Assembly (NCBI GenBank): GCA_017394605.1 | Contig: JAFPXU010000009.1 | Location: forward strand, 1 to 46,060 | Direction: 5' to 3' | Origin: Clostridia bacterium | GTDB taxonomy: Bacteria; Bacillota_A; Clostridia; Christensenellales; CAG-138 | Length of the DNA: 46,060 nucleotides | In this document: piece by piece, positions 29,877 through 37,146 of the stretch | How positions within the stretch are numbered: the stretch's first letter is position 1 | How the letters are laid out: each line of letters opens with the position of its first letter | The notes under the pieces: model-generated | Databases searched by the model: none | What the model saw: the letters and a program-made list of their open reading frames with translations, nothing else | Told to the model about the DNA's origin: nothing | Made by a program: the position numbers and the translations under genes

Positions 29877-30128
29877 TTATCCCTGAAGGCCCCTTTCCTG
29901 ACGCTCCATGTTCTCTACAACGATATCATAGATCTCTCCGAGACCCGCGCAGTATTCCAGGACCTGCCAGGGCTCGTTGGTGTGAAAATGGATTTTGATC
30001 AGGGTCTCATCCCCGACCGCGAGAAGAGAGTCACCGTCAAAATGTTCGGTAATGTAATCGTTGATCTCGTCTTCGGACAGATTTTCGCCCTCGATCAGCA
30101 GCTGTGTGTCAAAAACGTATTCAAGCAT
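29877..30128 (-). CDS. Stand-alone FakA/YloV C-terminal-like domain protein (DAK-kinase related)
   Basis: This 83-residue protein resembles the C-terminal domain of FakA/YloV-type fatty-acid kinases (related to dihydroxyacetone kinase). The shared pattern is GDSLLAVGDETLIKIHFHTNEPWQVL followed by GEIYDIVVENMERQ; in full-length kinases the similar segment is GDSxVVVGDxxxxKVHIHTN. The ATP-binding DAK2 domain is absent, so it is not a kinase by itself. GGAGG lies about eight bases before ATG, so this looks like a deliberate small gene, not a remnant. The IS1182 end lies about 25 bases past its stop, which may have displaced its terminator. Its partner, if any, is not in this window. mgtE is upstream on the same strand, 143 bases away. 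Confidence 0.78.
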   Translation of the reverse strand: MLEYVFDTQLLIEGENLSEDEINDYITEHFDGDSLLAVGDETLIKIHFHTNEPWQVLEYCAGLGEIYDIVVENMERQERGLQG

Positions 30129-30271
30129 AGAAAAGAACCTCCATATGGGATTATTACGGCACTGCGAAAAGCATATTACCAGTCAAAGTGCGTCCTTGAG
30201 ACAGGAAAGACCGTCAGAGACGGGGTGAGCCGGACAGAATTCCTTGTGCCATCTTTTACATAAACGTATTA

Positions 30272-31612
30272 TTACAGTCTGGCAGACAAAAACGCAAGCG
30301 CAAACCGGAAGAAAACGAGGATAGAAGCTGCGTCCGTTATCGTAGTGATCATCGGAGACGCCATCAGCGCAGGATCGACCTTCAGGCTTTTGGCGAGCAT
30401 CGGGAGAAGGCAGCCCAGTGATTTAGCGATCAGTATCGTGCACACGAGCGTGGAGCAAACGACGACCGCAATGCCGCTGTCATGATACTGAATGGAGATA
30501 CGGATGAAATTGACGGTTGCAAGAACGGCACCGCAAAGCAGAGCGACACGGATTTCCTTCCACCATACCCGGAAGAGATCCTTTCCTTCAATTTCACCAA
30601 GCGCAAGTCCGCGGATGATCATGGTGGACGCCTGTGAGCCGCAGTTGCCGCCGGTATCCATCAGCATCGGAATAAAGGAAACCAGAAGAGGAATGGCTGC
30701 AATTGCCGCTTCATAGTGCTCCAGCATGGCGCCCGTCAGCATGGCGGATACCATCAGGACCAGAAGCCACACGATACGGTTACGAGCAAGCTGCCATACG
30801 GGTGTTTTCAGATAGCTCTCATCCGACGGATTCATACCGGCCATCTTTTCAAAGTCTTCCGTGTTCTCCTCGACGATGACATCGATCGCGTCGTCGATAG
30901 TAATAACGCCGACAAGACGGTTTTCCTGGTCGACAACCGGAATGGATGTTACGTCGTACTTTGAGAAAAGGTTTGCGACTTCTTCCCGGTCGGTATGCGT
31001 CTGAACGGAAATGATGTAATCCTCGGAGAGATCGTCGACCAGTGTATCTGGATCGGCGAGAACGATTTCACGGAGCGTGACCTCGCCCTCCAGCTTGCGG
31101 TCGCGCGACACGATAAAACAGGTTTCTATGGTTTCCTTGTCAACACCGGTAAGGCGGATCTCTTTCAGGGCATCGCCTGCCGTCATGCCTTTTTTCAGGG
31201 AAACATATTCGTTCGTCATGAGGCTGCCGGCGCTGTCTTCCGGATACTGCAGATACCGGTTGATCAGAGCACGTTCGTCTTTCGGTGTATTCCGAAGGAC
31301 ACGCTGTACGACATTCGCAGGCATTTCCTCAATCAAATCGACGCAGTCGTCAAGGAACATATCGTCAAGAATACTTCTCAACTCCACGTCGGTGATGGCC
31401 TCAATGATTTTTTGCTGGATGTCCGGCTCCAGATAGGTAAAGACTTCCGCGGCGGTCTGTTTGGGGAGAAGCCTGAAAAAGCGCAGCATACTGTCGCGGT
31501 CGGATATTTCGGAAAAGACTTCGGCAATATCCGCCTCGTGCATGTCGGCAATCAATTGTTTCAGTGCGACATACTGCCGCGAACGCAGCAGTTCGAGAAC
31601 ACGATCGATCAT
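30272..31612 (-). CDS. mgtE: Magnesium transporter MgtE
   Basis: MgtE is a homodimeric Mg2+-gated channel in the cytoplasmic membrane. The product is 446 residues. It has the superhelical N domain (about 1-130, with VFSEISDRDSMLRFFRLLP), paired CBS domains (about 135-260, with TIDDAIDVI at the end) and a five-helix channel domain (about 285-446). The conserved pore segment MLMDTGGNCGSQAS is present, as is the final helix pair after KVDPALMASPM. GAGGAGG lies six bases before ATG. The gene has a structured leader with a small ORF; no M-box riboswitch is recognisable. Downstream, a short CCGTC/GACGG hairpin near 30220 is too weak to call a terminator. Confidence 0.97.
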   Translation of the reverse strand: MIDRVLELLRSRQYVALKQLIADMHEADIAEVFSEISDRDSMLRFFRLLPKQTAAEVFTYLEPDIQQKIIEAITDVELRSILDDMFLDDCVDLIEEMPANVVQRVLRNTPKDERALINRYLQYPEDSAGSLMTNEYVSLKKGMTAGDALKEIRLTGVDKETIETCFIVSRDRKLEGEVTLREIVLADPDTLVDDLSEDYIISVQTHTDREEVANLFSKYDVTSIPVVDQENRLVGVITIDDAIDVIVEENTEDFEKMAGMNPSDESYLKTPVWQLARNRIVWLLVLMVSAMLTGAMLEHYEAAIAAIPLLVSFIPMLMDTGGNCGSQASTMIIRGLALGEIEGKDLFRVWWKEIRVALLCGAVLATVNFIRISIQYHDSGIAVVVCSTLVCTILIAKSLGCLLPMLAKSLKVDPALMASPMITTITDAASILVFFRFALAFLSARL

Positions 31613-31623
31613 ATGAATCCTCC

Positions 31624-31713
31624 TCAGTAGCGGTGATCCATATGAAATACGGACACCGCGGTTGTTTTTGTGCTTTCAGATGTATCGCACCTGTGTACAG
31701 GCCCGGCGTCCAT
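31624..31713 (-). CDS. Putative 29-codon leader peptide upstream of mgtE
   Basis: ATG 31713 follows a good SD (AAAGGAG, seven bases) and opens a 29-codon frame starting MDAGPVHRCDTSES and ending FHMDHRY. Its TGA lies at 31624-31626, 11 bases before the mgtE ATG, and overlaps the mgtE SD region. The last third is encoded within a strong hairpin. This arrangement resembles attenuation leaders such as mgtL in front of mgtA, but the peptide is not similar to MgtL. Translation has not been shown; the case rests on the SD, position and structure. Confidence 0.55.
   Translation of the reverse strand: MDAGPVHRCDTSESTKTTAVSVFHMDHRY
31630..31659 (-). promoter_or_regulatory. Hairpin in the mgtE leader, directly upstream of the mgtE SD
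   Basis: On the minus strand GCGGTG pairs with CACCGC. After one bulged base the stem continues with UCCGUAU and AUAUGGA, giving 13 pairs (one G-U) around a UUC loop. It covers the last third of the leader ORF, so ribosomes on the leader would unfold it. Confidence 0.6.
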
Positions 31714-31751
31714 ATCGGTTCTCCTTTCGAAAAGATTTTCTTTGCGAATCT

Positions 31752-31780
31752 ATTTTACGTCACAATCGGGATTGTGGCAA
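31752..31780 (-). promoter_or_regulatory. mgtE promoter
   Basis: On the minus strand, TTGCCA (31775-31780), exactly 17 bases, then TAAAAT (31752-31757). The start would be near 31745, about 32 bases before the leader ORF. Confidence 0.65.
31761..31776. promoter_or_regulatory. Perfect dyad inside the mgtE promoter: operator candidate
   Basis: CACAATC-GG-GATTGTG is a perfect 7-2-7 inverted repeat that fills most of the -35/-10 spacer of mgtE. It touches two bases of the -35. This is a typical place for a repressor site. The binding protein is not known. Confidence 0.5.
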
Positions 31781-31814
31781 GAAAAAACGAAAAACGGCTG
31801 AAGATCAAGGATTT

Positions 31815-31844
31815 TTGACAATGATATTGCATTGATGATAAGAT
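31815..31844 (+). promoter_or_regulatory. Promoter of the glycan operon
   Basis: Consensus TTGACA (31815-31820), 18 bases, TAAGAT (31839-31844). The leader to ATG 31872 is about 20 bases. Confidence 0.6.
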
Positions 31845-31871
31845 ACACAAGAGCTTTTTGGAGGTAGAGAA

Positions 31872-32735
31872 ATGGCGGATGTAACGGCGATTATTCTGAC
31901 GAAAAATGAGGAAAAGAATATTCGTGCCTGTCTTGAATCCATTTCAGGGTTTGTCAAACGGACTGTTGTTGTGGATTCCGGAAGCGAAGACAAAACGGTG
32001 GAAACGGCAAAAGCCCTTGGAGCGGATGTTTATGAGAATCCGTTCTGCTACTATGCGCAGCAGTTCAACTGGGGGTTGAACAATACCGGAATTCAAACGG
32101 AATGGGCGCTTCGGCTTGACGCGGACGAGCGGTTTACCGCAGAACTCTGCGAGGAATGCGAGAAACTCCTTGCTTCCGCAGAGGGTACGGACATCAATGG
32201 AATTGCGATGGAGGCGGATCTCTATTTTCTGGGCAGGCTCATGAAGCACGGACTTGCCAACAGACGGAAAATCATGCTGTTCCGGGTCGGCCATGGGTGC
32301 ATGGAGGACAGGAAGCGGGATCCCCATACGGTTATCACGGACGGAAGATATCTGACCGCAAAGAACCGTTTCGTGCATTATGACTTCAAGAATATTGACC
32401 ATTATGTGGCCAAATGCAACTGGTATGCAATCCGCGAGGTCCAAGATTACATGGCTTTCAAGGCCGGGGCATCCCAGGAAGTCAATACGGAAAAACGGTT
32501 GCAGCTGCATCGGAAAAACAAGTTTTCCATTTACTATCGCGCTCCGAAATTTCTGAGGTGTTTTCTGTGGTTCTGCTATAACTACTATTTAAGGCTGGGA
32601 TTCCTCGACGGTACAGAGGGATACATCTATCACTGGCTGGAATGCTATTCCTACCGTTTTCTTGTAGACGCGAAAATATTCGAAAAGGAAAAATTCGGCG
32701 GCAACTCCGACGAACTGAAGGCGTTCGGTAAATGA
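31872..32735 (+). CDS. Glycosyltransferase family 2 (WaaE/KdtX-like)
   Basis: This 287-residue GT-A fold transferase is probably membrane-associated on the cytoplasmic face. The N-terminus VTAIILTKNEEKNIRACLESI is the nucleotide-sugar binding start. VVDSGSEDKT and RLDADERF (DxD-type metal/nucleotide motif) follow. The C-terminal half, with WFCYNYYLRLGFLDG and GYIYHWLECYSYRFLVDAK, matches WaaE-like enzymes that add a sugar to lipid-linked or surface glycans. It is the first gene of a four-gene unit: its TGA overlaps the next ATG by four bases. GGAGGT lies before the ATG. Donor and acceptor cannot be told from sequence. Confidence 0.9.
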   Translation: MADVTAIILTKNEEKNIRACLESISGFVKRTVVVDSGSEDKTVETAKALGADVYENPFCYYAQQFNWGLNNTGIQTEWALRLDADERFTAELCEECEKLLASAEGTDINGIAMEADLYFLGRLMKHGLANRRKIMLFRVGHGCMEDRKRDPHTVITDGRYLTAKNRFVHYDFKNIDHYVAKCNWYAIREVQDYMAFKAGASQEVNTEKRLQLHRKNKFSIYYRAPKFLRCFLWFCYNYYLRLGFLDGTEGYIYHWLECYSYRFLVDAKIFEKEKFGGNSDELKAFGK

Positions 32736-33829
32736 GAAGCGATTTGAGAGTGCTTCAGATATTGAACATGCGTTCCGTGAATAACGGTATTATCTCCTAT
32801 GTTTTCGCGGAAATGGATGCTCTGGAAGGCCGTGTCCGGAGTGATTTTGTTATGGTGAATGAACCGGACGCCCAGTTAAAGAAGCATATCGCAAAACTCG
32901 GCGGAAAACTGTTTGTGCTTCAAATGCGAAACAGGAATCCGCTTGCGTATATTATTAAGTTGTCCCGTATTATGCGGGAAGGAGAGTACGACGCTATACA
33001 TGCGCACGGGAACAGCTGCACCCTTCTAACGGAGATGACGGCTGCAAAAATCGCCGGAATGAGGATTAGGGTTGCGCATGCGCACAATACGTGCTGCAAT
33101 CAGAAATTTCTCCATGTCGTGTTGCGCCCTTTCTTTGACAGAAGTTATACCGCTGCTGCTGCCTGCGGAGATGCGGCCGGCAGATTTCTGTACGGGGAAA
33201 AACCCTTTACGGTTCTGAAGAACGGTATCGAAACGGCAAAGTTTGCATTTGATGCCGATATCCGGAGACGCGTCAGGGAAAAGATGAACGTCGGGGATCG
33301 GTTTGTTGTGCTTCACGTCGGAGGCTTTAATGATTACAAAAACCAGGTGTTTCTGATAAACCCTTTGCTCCGTGCAATGAAGAACCGCGACGATCTGGTC
33401 ATGTTTTTTGCCGGAGACGGGGAACGGCTGGAAGCCGCCAGGGAAAAAGCGGGGAATGATCCAAGGATACAGTTTCTCGGAAAGCGGTCGGATGTGCCGG
33501 AACTGCTTGCGGCTGCAGACCTGTTTGTGCTGCCGTCGCTGCATGAGGGCTTTCCGATTTCTCTGATTGAGGCGCAGGCATCGGGTCTTCCGTGCCTGGT
33601 ATCGAACGCGGTCACAAAGGACAGCGCCATAACCGACCAGGTACGTTTTCTTCCTCTGGACGAAGCGAAATGGCAAGACGCTCTGGAAAAAGCCTTGCCG
33701 GAAGAAATGGAAAAGAGAGCTTTCGGATCGGAACGCGTTAAGGAAGCGGGATATGAAAGAACGGATACTGCAGAAGACCTCCTGAAGTTCTACCGGAGTC
33801 AGACAGAAACAGCACGGAGAGGGTTGTGA
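32732..33829 (+). CDS. Glycosyltransferase family 4 (EpsF-like)
   Basis: This 365-residue GT-B fold enzyme starts LRVLQILNMRSVNNGIISYV, the acceptor-side Rossmann domain of EpsF-like exopolysaccharide transferases. HAHGNSC and RVAHAHNT are typical of that subgroup. The donor domain has HVGGFNDYKNQ and the conserved LPSLHEGFPISLIEAQASGLPCLVS with its E-x7-E pattern. It overlaps its neighbours by four bases at both ends (ATGA at the start, GTGA at the end), so the operon is tightly coupled. It most likely adds one sugar to a cell-surface polysaccharide repeat. Confidence 0.91.
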   Translation: MRSDLRVLQILNMRSVNNGIISYVFAEMDALEGRVRSDFVMVNEPDAQLKKHIAKLGGKLFVLQMRNRNPLAYIIKLSRIMREGEYDAIHAHGNSCTLLTEMTAAKIAGMRIRVAHAHNTCCNQKFLHVVLRPFFDRSYTAAAACGDAAGRFLYGEKPFTVLKNGIETAKFAFDADIRRRVREKMNVGDRFVVLHVGGFNDYKNQVFLINPLLRAMKNRDDLVMFFAGDGERLEAAREKAGNDPRIQFLGKRSDVPELLAAADLFVLPSLHEGFPISLIEAQASGLPCLVSNAVTKDSAITDQVRFLPLDEAKWQDALEKALPEEMEKRAFGSERVKEAGYERTDTAEDLLKFYRSQTETARRGL

Positions 33830-34938
33830 AAGAAAAAACGCTTGAAAAGCTGTATATCATAACTAGAAGCATGAAGGCGGGCGGCTGTGAGCACGTGATT
33901 GCCCAACTGGCCAACCGATTCTGCTCGGAAGGAATAGAAGTCAGCCTGTTTACCGTATACAGGCATGAAAGTTTTTATCCGCTCGACGAGCGAATTTCCG
34001 TCCGGTCTCTGAACGACCGTGAAGAAGGAAGATCACGGGATACTTTCAGCGTGTTCCGCCAATTCCGCCAACTTGTGCGGGACGGAAAACCGGACGCGGT
34101 TCTCGCAATGCCGGACATGGTTAATGTTTGGACCTCAATCTTCCTTGCGGGGACGGGGATCCCTGTTATTGTTTCGGAAAGGAACGATCCTGCCAGATTC
34201 CCTGCAAGCAAAATGAAGCGGCTCCTGCGCAGACCGGCATACTGGTTCGCAAGGGGGTTTATTTTCCAGACACATCAGCAGAAAGCTTTTTTTCCTAAAA
34301 GGATACAGGAACTGGGAACGATCATTGACAATCCCCTTGACGCGGAAAACATGCCACCGGCTTACTCCGGACAGCGTGAGAAGACGGTCGTTACTGCCGC
34401 AAGGCTTGCTCCCCAAAAGAACCTTATGCTCCTGATCGAGGCGTTTCGTACTTATTTGAAAGCGCATCCGGACTGGAAGCTGATCATATACGGAGAAGGT
34501 TACGAAAGGGAAAAGCTGGAAAATGCTGCCGGGGAATTGCTGAACGGCACGGTGTTTCTGCCGGGCGAGAATAAGGAACTCGCTGAAGCAATCAGAACGG
34601 CCGGCATGTTTGTGCTGAGCAGTGATTATGAAGGGATGCCTAACGCACTGATAGAAGCGATGGCGCTCGGTATTCCGTGCGTTTCCACCGACTGCCCTAT
34701 TGGCGGCCCTGCGTCTCTGATTCAACAGGAGGAGAACGGAATCCTTGTCCGGACCGGAGATGCTGCGGGGATGGCGGATGCAATGGGCAGGATTGCGGAC
34801 GATCCCGCATTTGCAGCTTTTATCGGGAAAAATGCTGAACAGATCAGGCGCAGGCTTGAGATAGGTGCGGTTGCGGATAAATGGCGTTTATATATCGAGA
34901 AAGTGATCGAGGTCAAGAAGGAGAGAGCAGAAACATGA
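33826..34938 (+). CDS. Glycosyltransferase family 4 (AmsD/PglH-like)
   Basis: This 370-residue GT-B enzyme starts at GTG, which overlaps the preceding stop (GTGA). The N-terminal domain has YIITRSMKAGGCEHVIAQLA, a family-typical GG.E. loop. VIVSERNDP and TAARLAPQKNLMLLIEAF mark the middle, and SSDYEGMPNALIEAMALG followed by VSTDCPIGGP the donor-binding E-x7-E region. Relatives transfer Gal or GalNAc during capsule or glycan assembly; the actual sugar is unknown. The stop overlaps the epimerase ATG. Confidence 0.91.
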   Translation: MKEKTLEKLYIITRSMKAGGCEHVIAQLANRFCSEGIEVSLFTVYRHESFYPLDERISVRSLNDREEGRSRDTFSVFRQFRQLVRDGKPDAVLAMPDMVNVWTSIFLAGTGIPVIVSERNDPARFPASKMKRLLRRPAYWFARGFIFQTHQQKAFFPKRIQELGTIIDNPLDAENMPPAYSGQREKTVVTAARLAPQKNLMLLIEAFRTYLKAHPDWKLIIYGEGYEREKLENAAGELLNGTVFLPGENKELAEAIRTAGMFVLSSDYEGMPNALIEAMALGIPCVSTDCPIGGPASLIQQEENGILVRTGDAAGMADAMGRIADDPAFAAFIGKNAEQIRRRLEIGAVADKWRLYIEKVIEVKKERAET

Positions 34939-35906
34939 CGATACTTGTCACCGGCGCGGCCGGATTTATCGGATACCATCTTAGCAGGAGGTTGCTTTCC
35001 GAAGGGAACAGCATCATAGGACTGGACAATCTGAACGACTACTATGACCCGGAACTGAAAAAAGCGAGACTTAAACAGCTTGAACCGATGAAAGGCTTCC
35101 GGTTTATCAAAGGAGATCTGACGGATTCCGAACTGATCGACCGTCTTTTTATGGAGAACAGGCCTGAAATCGTCGTGAATCTTGCGGCTCAGGCGGGAGT
35201 GCGTTACAGCATCGAGAACCCCGAAAGTTATATTAATTCGAACCTGATCGGTTTTTTCCGGATCCTTGAAGCGTGCAGGCATTACCCGGTCAGGCATTTG
35301 GTTTACGCGTCCAGTTCTTCCGTATACGGGAATCAGGAAAAGACGCCTTTCAGTGTGGATGACCGCGCGGATCAACCCATCAGTCTGTATGCTGCTACCA
35401 AAAGAAGCGGAGAGATGATGGGGTACTGCTACAGCCACCTGTACGGGATTCCTATGACAGGACTGAGGTTTTTCACCGTATACGGTCCATGGGGCAGACC
35501 GGACATGGCGTATTTCAGTTTTACCCGTAAAATACTTGCCGGGGAAACGATCCGCGTATTCAATTTCGGGGATCAGTATCGTGATTTTACCTATGTTGAC
35601 GACATCGTGGAAGGAATCATGAGACTTCTGGATGATCCGCCGGAAGCAAAAAGCGGAAATGCCAGACACAGAGTCTACAATATCGGGAACAATCACCCGG
35701 AAAAACTGCTCCGATTCATTGAAATTCTGGAAGACACGATAGGAAAGACGGCAAAAAAAGAGTTCCTTCCCGCTCAGCCCGGAGACGTTTTCCAAACCTA
35801 TGCGGATATAGGGCCGCTTGAGAGAGATTACGGGTTCCGGCCGGGAACATCTTTGGAAGAAGGGCTGAAACAATTCTATCAATGGTATGCATCCTATTAC
35901 GGCTAA
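34935..35906 (+). CDS. NAD-dependent epimerase, UDP-glucuronate 4-epimerase (CapI/LspL) type
   Basis: This 323-residue short-chain dehydrogenase/reductase converts a UDP-sugar at C4, probably UDP-glucuronate to UDP-galacturonate. The NAD loop GAAGFIGYH is at 7-15. The catalytic set is Ser128 in YASSSSVYG and Y152-x3-K156 in LYAATK. CapI-type marks are DNLNDYYDPELKKARL near 31-46 and RFFTVYGPWGRPDMA. ATG 34935 overlaps the preceding TGA (ATGA) and has AAGGAGAG upstream. It likely supplies the sugar donor for the operon's transferases, suggesting a uronic-acid-containing glycan. A strong terminator follows; no flippase or polymerase is present. Confidence 0.92.
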   Translation: MTILVTGAAGFIGYHLSRRLLSEGNSIIGLDNLNDYYDPELKKARLKQLEPMKGFRFIKGDLTDSELIDRLFMENRPEIVVNLAAQAGVRYSIENPESYINSNLIGFFRILEACRHYPVRHLVYASSSSVYGNQEKTPFSVDDRADQPISLYAATKRSGEMMGYCYSHLYGIPMTGLRFFTVYGPWGRPDMAYFSFTRKILAGETIRVFNFGDQYRDFTYVDDIVEGIMRLLDDPPEAKSGNARHRVYNIGNNHPEKLLRFIEILEDTIGKTAKKEFLPAQPGDVFQTYADIGPLERDYGFRPGTSLEEGLKQFYQWYASYYG

Positions 35907-35928
35907 ACATAACTATTCATATATGCAG

Positions 35929-35954
35929 AAAAACAGACCGAGAGGTCTGTTTTT
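35929..35954 (+). terminator. Terminator of the glycan operon
   Basis: An 11-bp stem (35929-35939 with 35944-35954), GAGA loop, with T-rich 3' arm. It lies 22 bases after the epimerase stop. Confidence 0.9.
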
Positions 35955-36013
35955 ACGATTCGTTGAAGAATTTGTGAACCTTTCCGCGCTGCACGAGCTA
36001 TACGGAACCGATA

Positions 36014-36022
36014 TGGTAAAAT
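36014..36022 (+). promoter_or_regulatory. Extended -10 promoter of the amidase-like gene
   Basis: TGGTAAAAT lies 32 bases before the GTG start. No good -35 is seen. Confidence 0.45.
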
Positions 36023-36054
36023 GAACCTATCTATAGGATGACGAGGTATGTGCT

Positions 36055-36960
36055 GTGAAAAAGATTCGTCCTAGAAAAAGGATTTTCAGAGTGAATACAC
36101 CTGCCGCATTCGGTATTCTCTGCGCACTGCTGCTGGCATTGCTGGCAGGTATTATCTATGCGCTCGCAGCGGGCGTGATCAAACCCGCCATCGTGCGCGC
36201 CGAAGCTGCAAGAGCGACCGAGGTGCCGGAGGCAATCGTAACACCTGCCCCTACAGAAGAGCCGAAAGCGGAGATCGATGTAGAGAATCTGGAAGGAAAT
36301 GTCGCGACGACTGTCGATCCGATCACCGGTGAACTGGTTACGGCGGAAGTAACGGCCGAGGAAACACCGGTTCCGAAGGATCTGCCATTGTCCGGCATAA
36401 CGATTGCGGTTGATGCCGCAAAGAGCCGAGGGGGAGAGCACAAGGGCGTTTCTTCAGGGACATATGAATATCGCATCAATCTGACATTCGCGCAGGCGCT
36501 TCAGAAAGAACTGGAGAGTCTCGGGGCAAAAGTCGTCATGACAAGAACGGACAACGACTCGGTTGTGGATTCCAAAGCAAGAATCTCGACGGTCAATAAC
36601 AGCGATGCGGTACTGCTGATCTCGTTGTTCTGCAATGACATTGATTCCTCCAAAACCAGAGGCGCGGAAGCATTTGTGGCAAAGAACAATGATTCTGTGG
36701 AGAACTCGAAGCTGCTGGCTGCCAACGTGCTGACAGCGTACACGGAAGGAACGGGAATGCCGATTCGGATGACTACGGCAGGGACACTGCGTGTTGTTAC
36801 CGATAAATCTGTTCTGACGGGATCAAAGGTGCCCGCAGTAGGGCTGGTTCTTGGGCAGCTGAGCAACAGGACGGACGATGCAAATCTGAATGATACCGCA
36901 TTTGTGACAAAAGCGGTGCAATCCATCGCCAAGGGAATCAGAACGTATCTCGGGAAATAA
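36055..36960 (+). CDS. Amidase_3-fold membrane protein without zinc histidines (putative inactive amidase)
   Basis: This 301-residue protein has an N-terminal membrane anchor (about 17-42), an acidic Thr/Pro linker (50-112) and an N-acetylmuramoyl-alanine amidase (Amidase_3) fold. The fold is recognised by ITIAVDAAKSRGG (115-127), YEYRINLTFAQALQKELE, GAKVVMTRTDND and DAVLLISLFCND. In active enzymes the first motif is DPGHGG, here DAAKSRGG, and the third is SIHAN, here SLFCN (190-194). Two of the three zinc ligands are therefore missing; only Glu139 remains. It probably binds peptidoglycan or regulates another enzyme, not cleaves. Start GTG 36055 has GAGG eight bases upstream. Confidence 0.82.
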   Translation: MKKIRPRKRIFRVNTPAAFGILCALLLALLAGIIYALAAGVIKPAIVRAEAARATEVPEAIVTPAPTEEPKAEIDVENLEGNVATTVDPITGELVTAEVTAEETPVPKDLPLSGITIAVDAAKSRGGEHKGVSSGTYEYRINLTFAQALQKELESLGAKVVMTRTDNDSVVDSKARISTVNNSDAVLLISLFCNDIDSSKTRGAEAFVAKNNDSVENSKLLAANVLTAYTEGTGMPIRMTTAGTLRVVTDKSVLTGSKVPAVGLVLGQLSNRTDDANLNDTAFVTKAVQSIAKGIRTYLGK

Positions 36961-37072
36961 ACATGGATCTAACAGAAATGCGGTGCAGCCTGTGCTTATT
37001 TGGATTTGTCCGATGCATTGCATTTATAAGCTGTTCGATGTTTGACGAATAAAGAGCCTAGGAATTGTTAAA

Positions 37073-37110
37073 ACAAAAAAGAACGGAAGCCTGAAAGGGC
37101 TTCCGTTTTT
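37073..37110. terminator. Bidirectional terminator between the amidase-like gene and ispDF
   Basis: A 10-bp stem (37082-37091 with 37098-37107) with a 6-base loop, T run on the plus strand (37106-37110) and A run (37074-37080) giving T on the minus strand. It serves both convergent genes. Confidence 0.88.
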
Positions 37111-37146
37111 CTGTCTATCGTACGGCCGTATGTCATAGGTGTTCGA

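Noticed and set aside
30200..30260. Terminator after mgtE
   Set aside because: The CCGTC/GACGG stem has only five pairs and no clean T run.
31613..31751. M-box (ykoK) Mg2+ riboswitch in front of mgtE
   Set aside because: The conserved M-box segments are absent; the region instead holds a short ORF and one hairpin.
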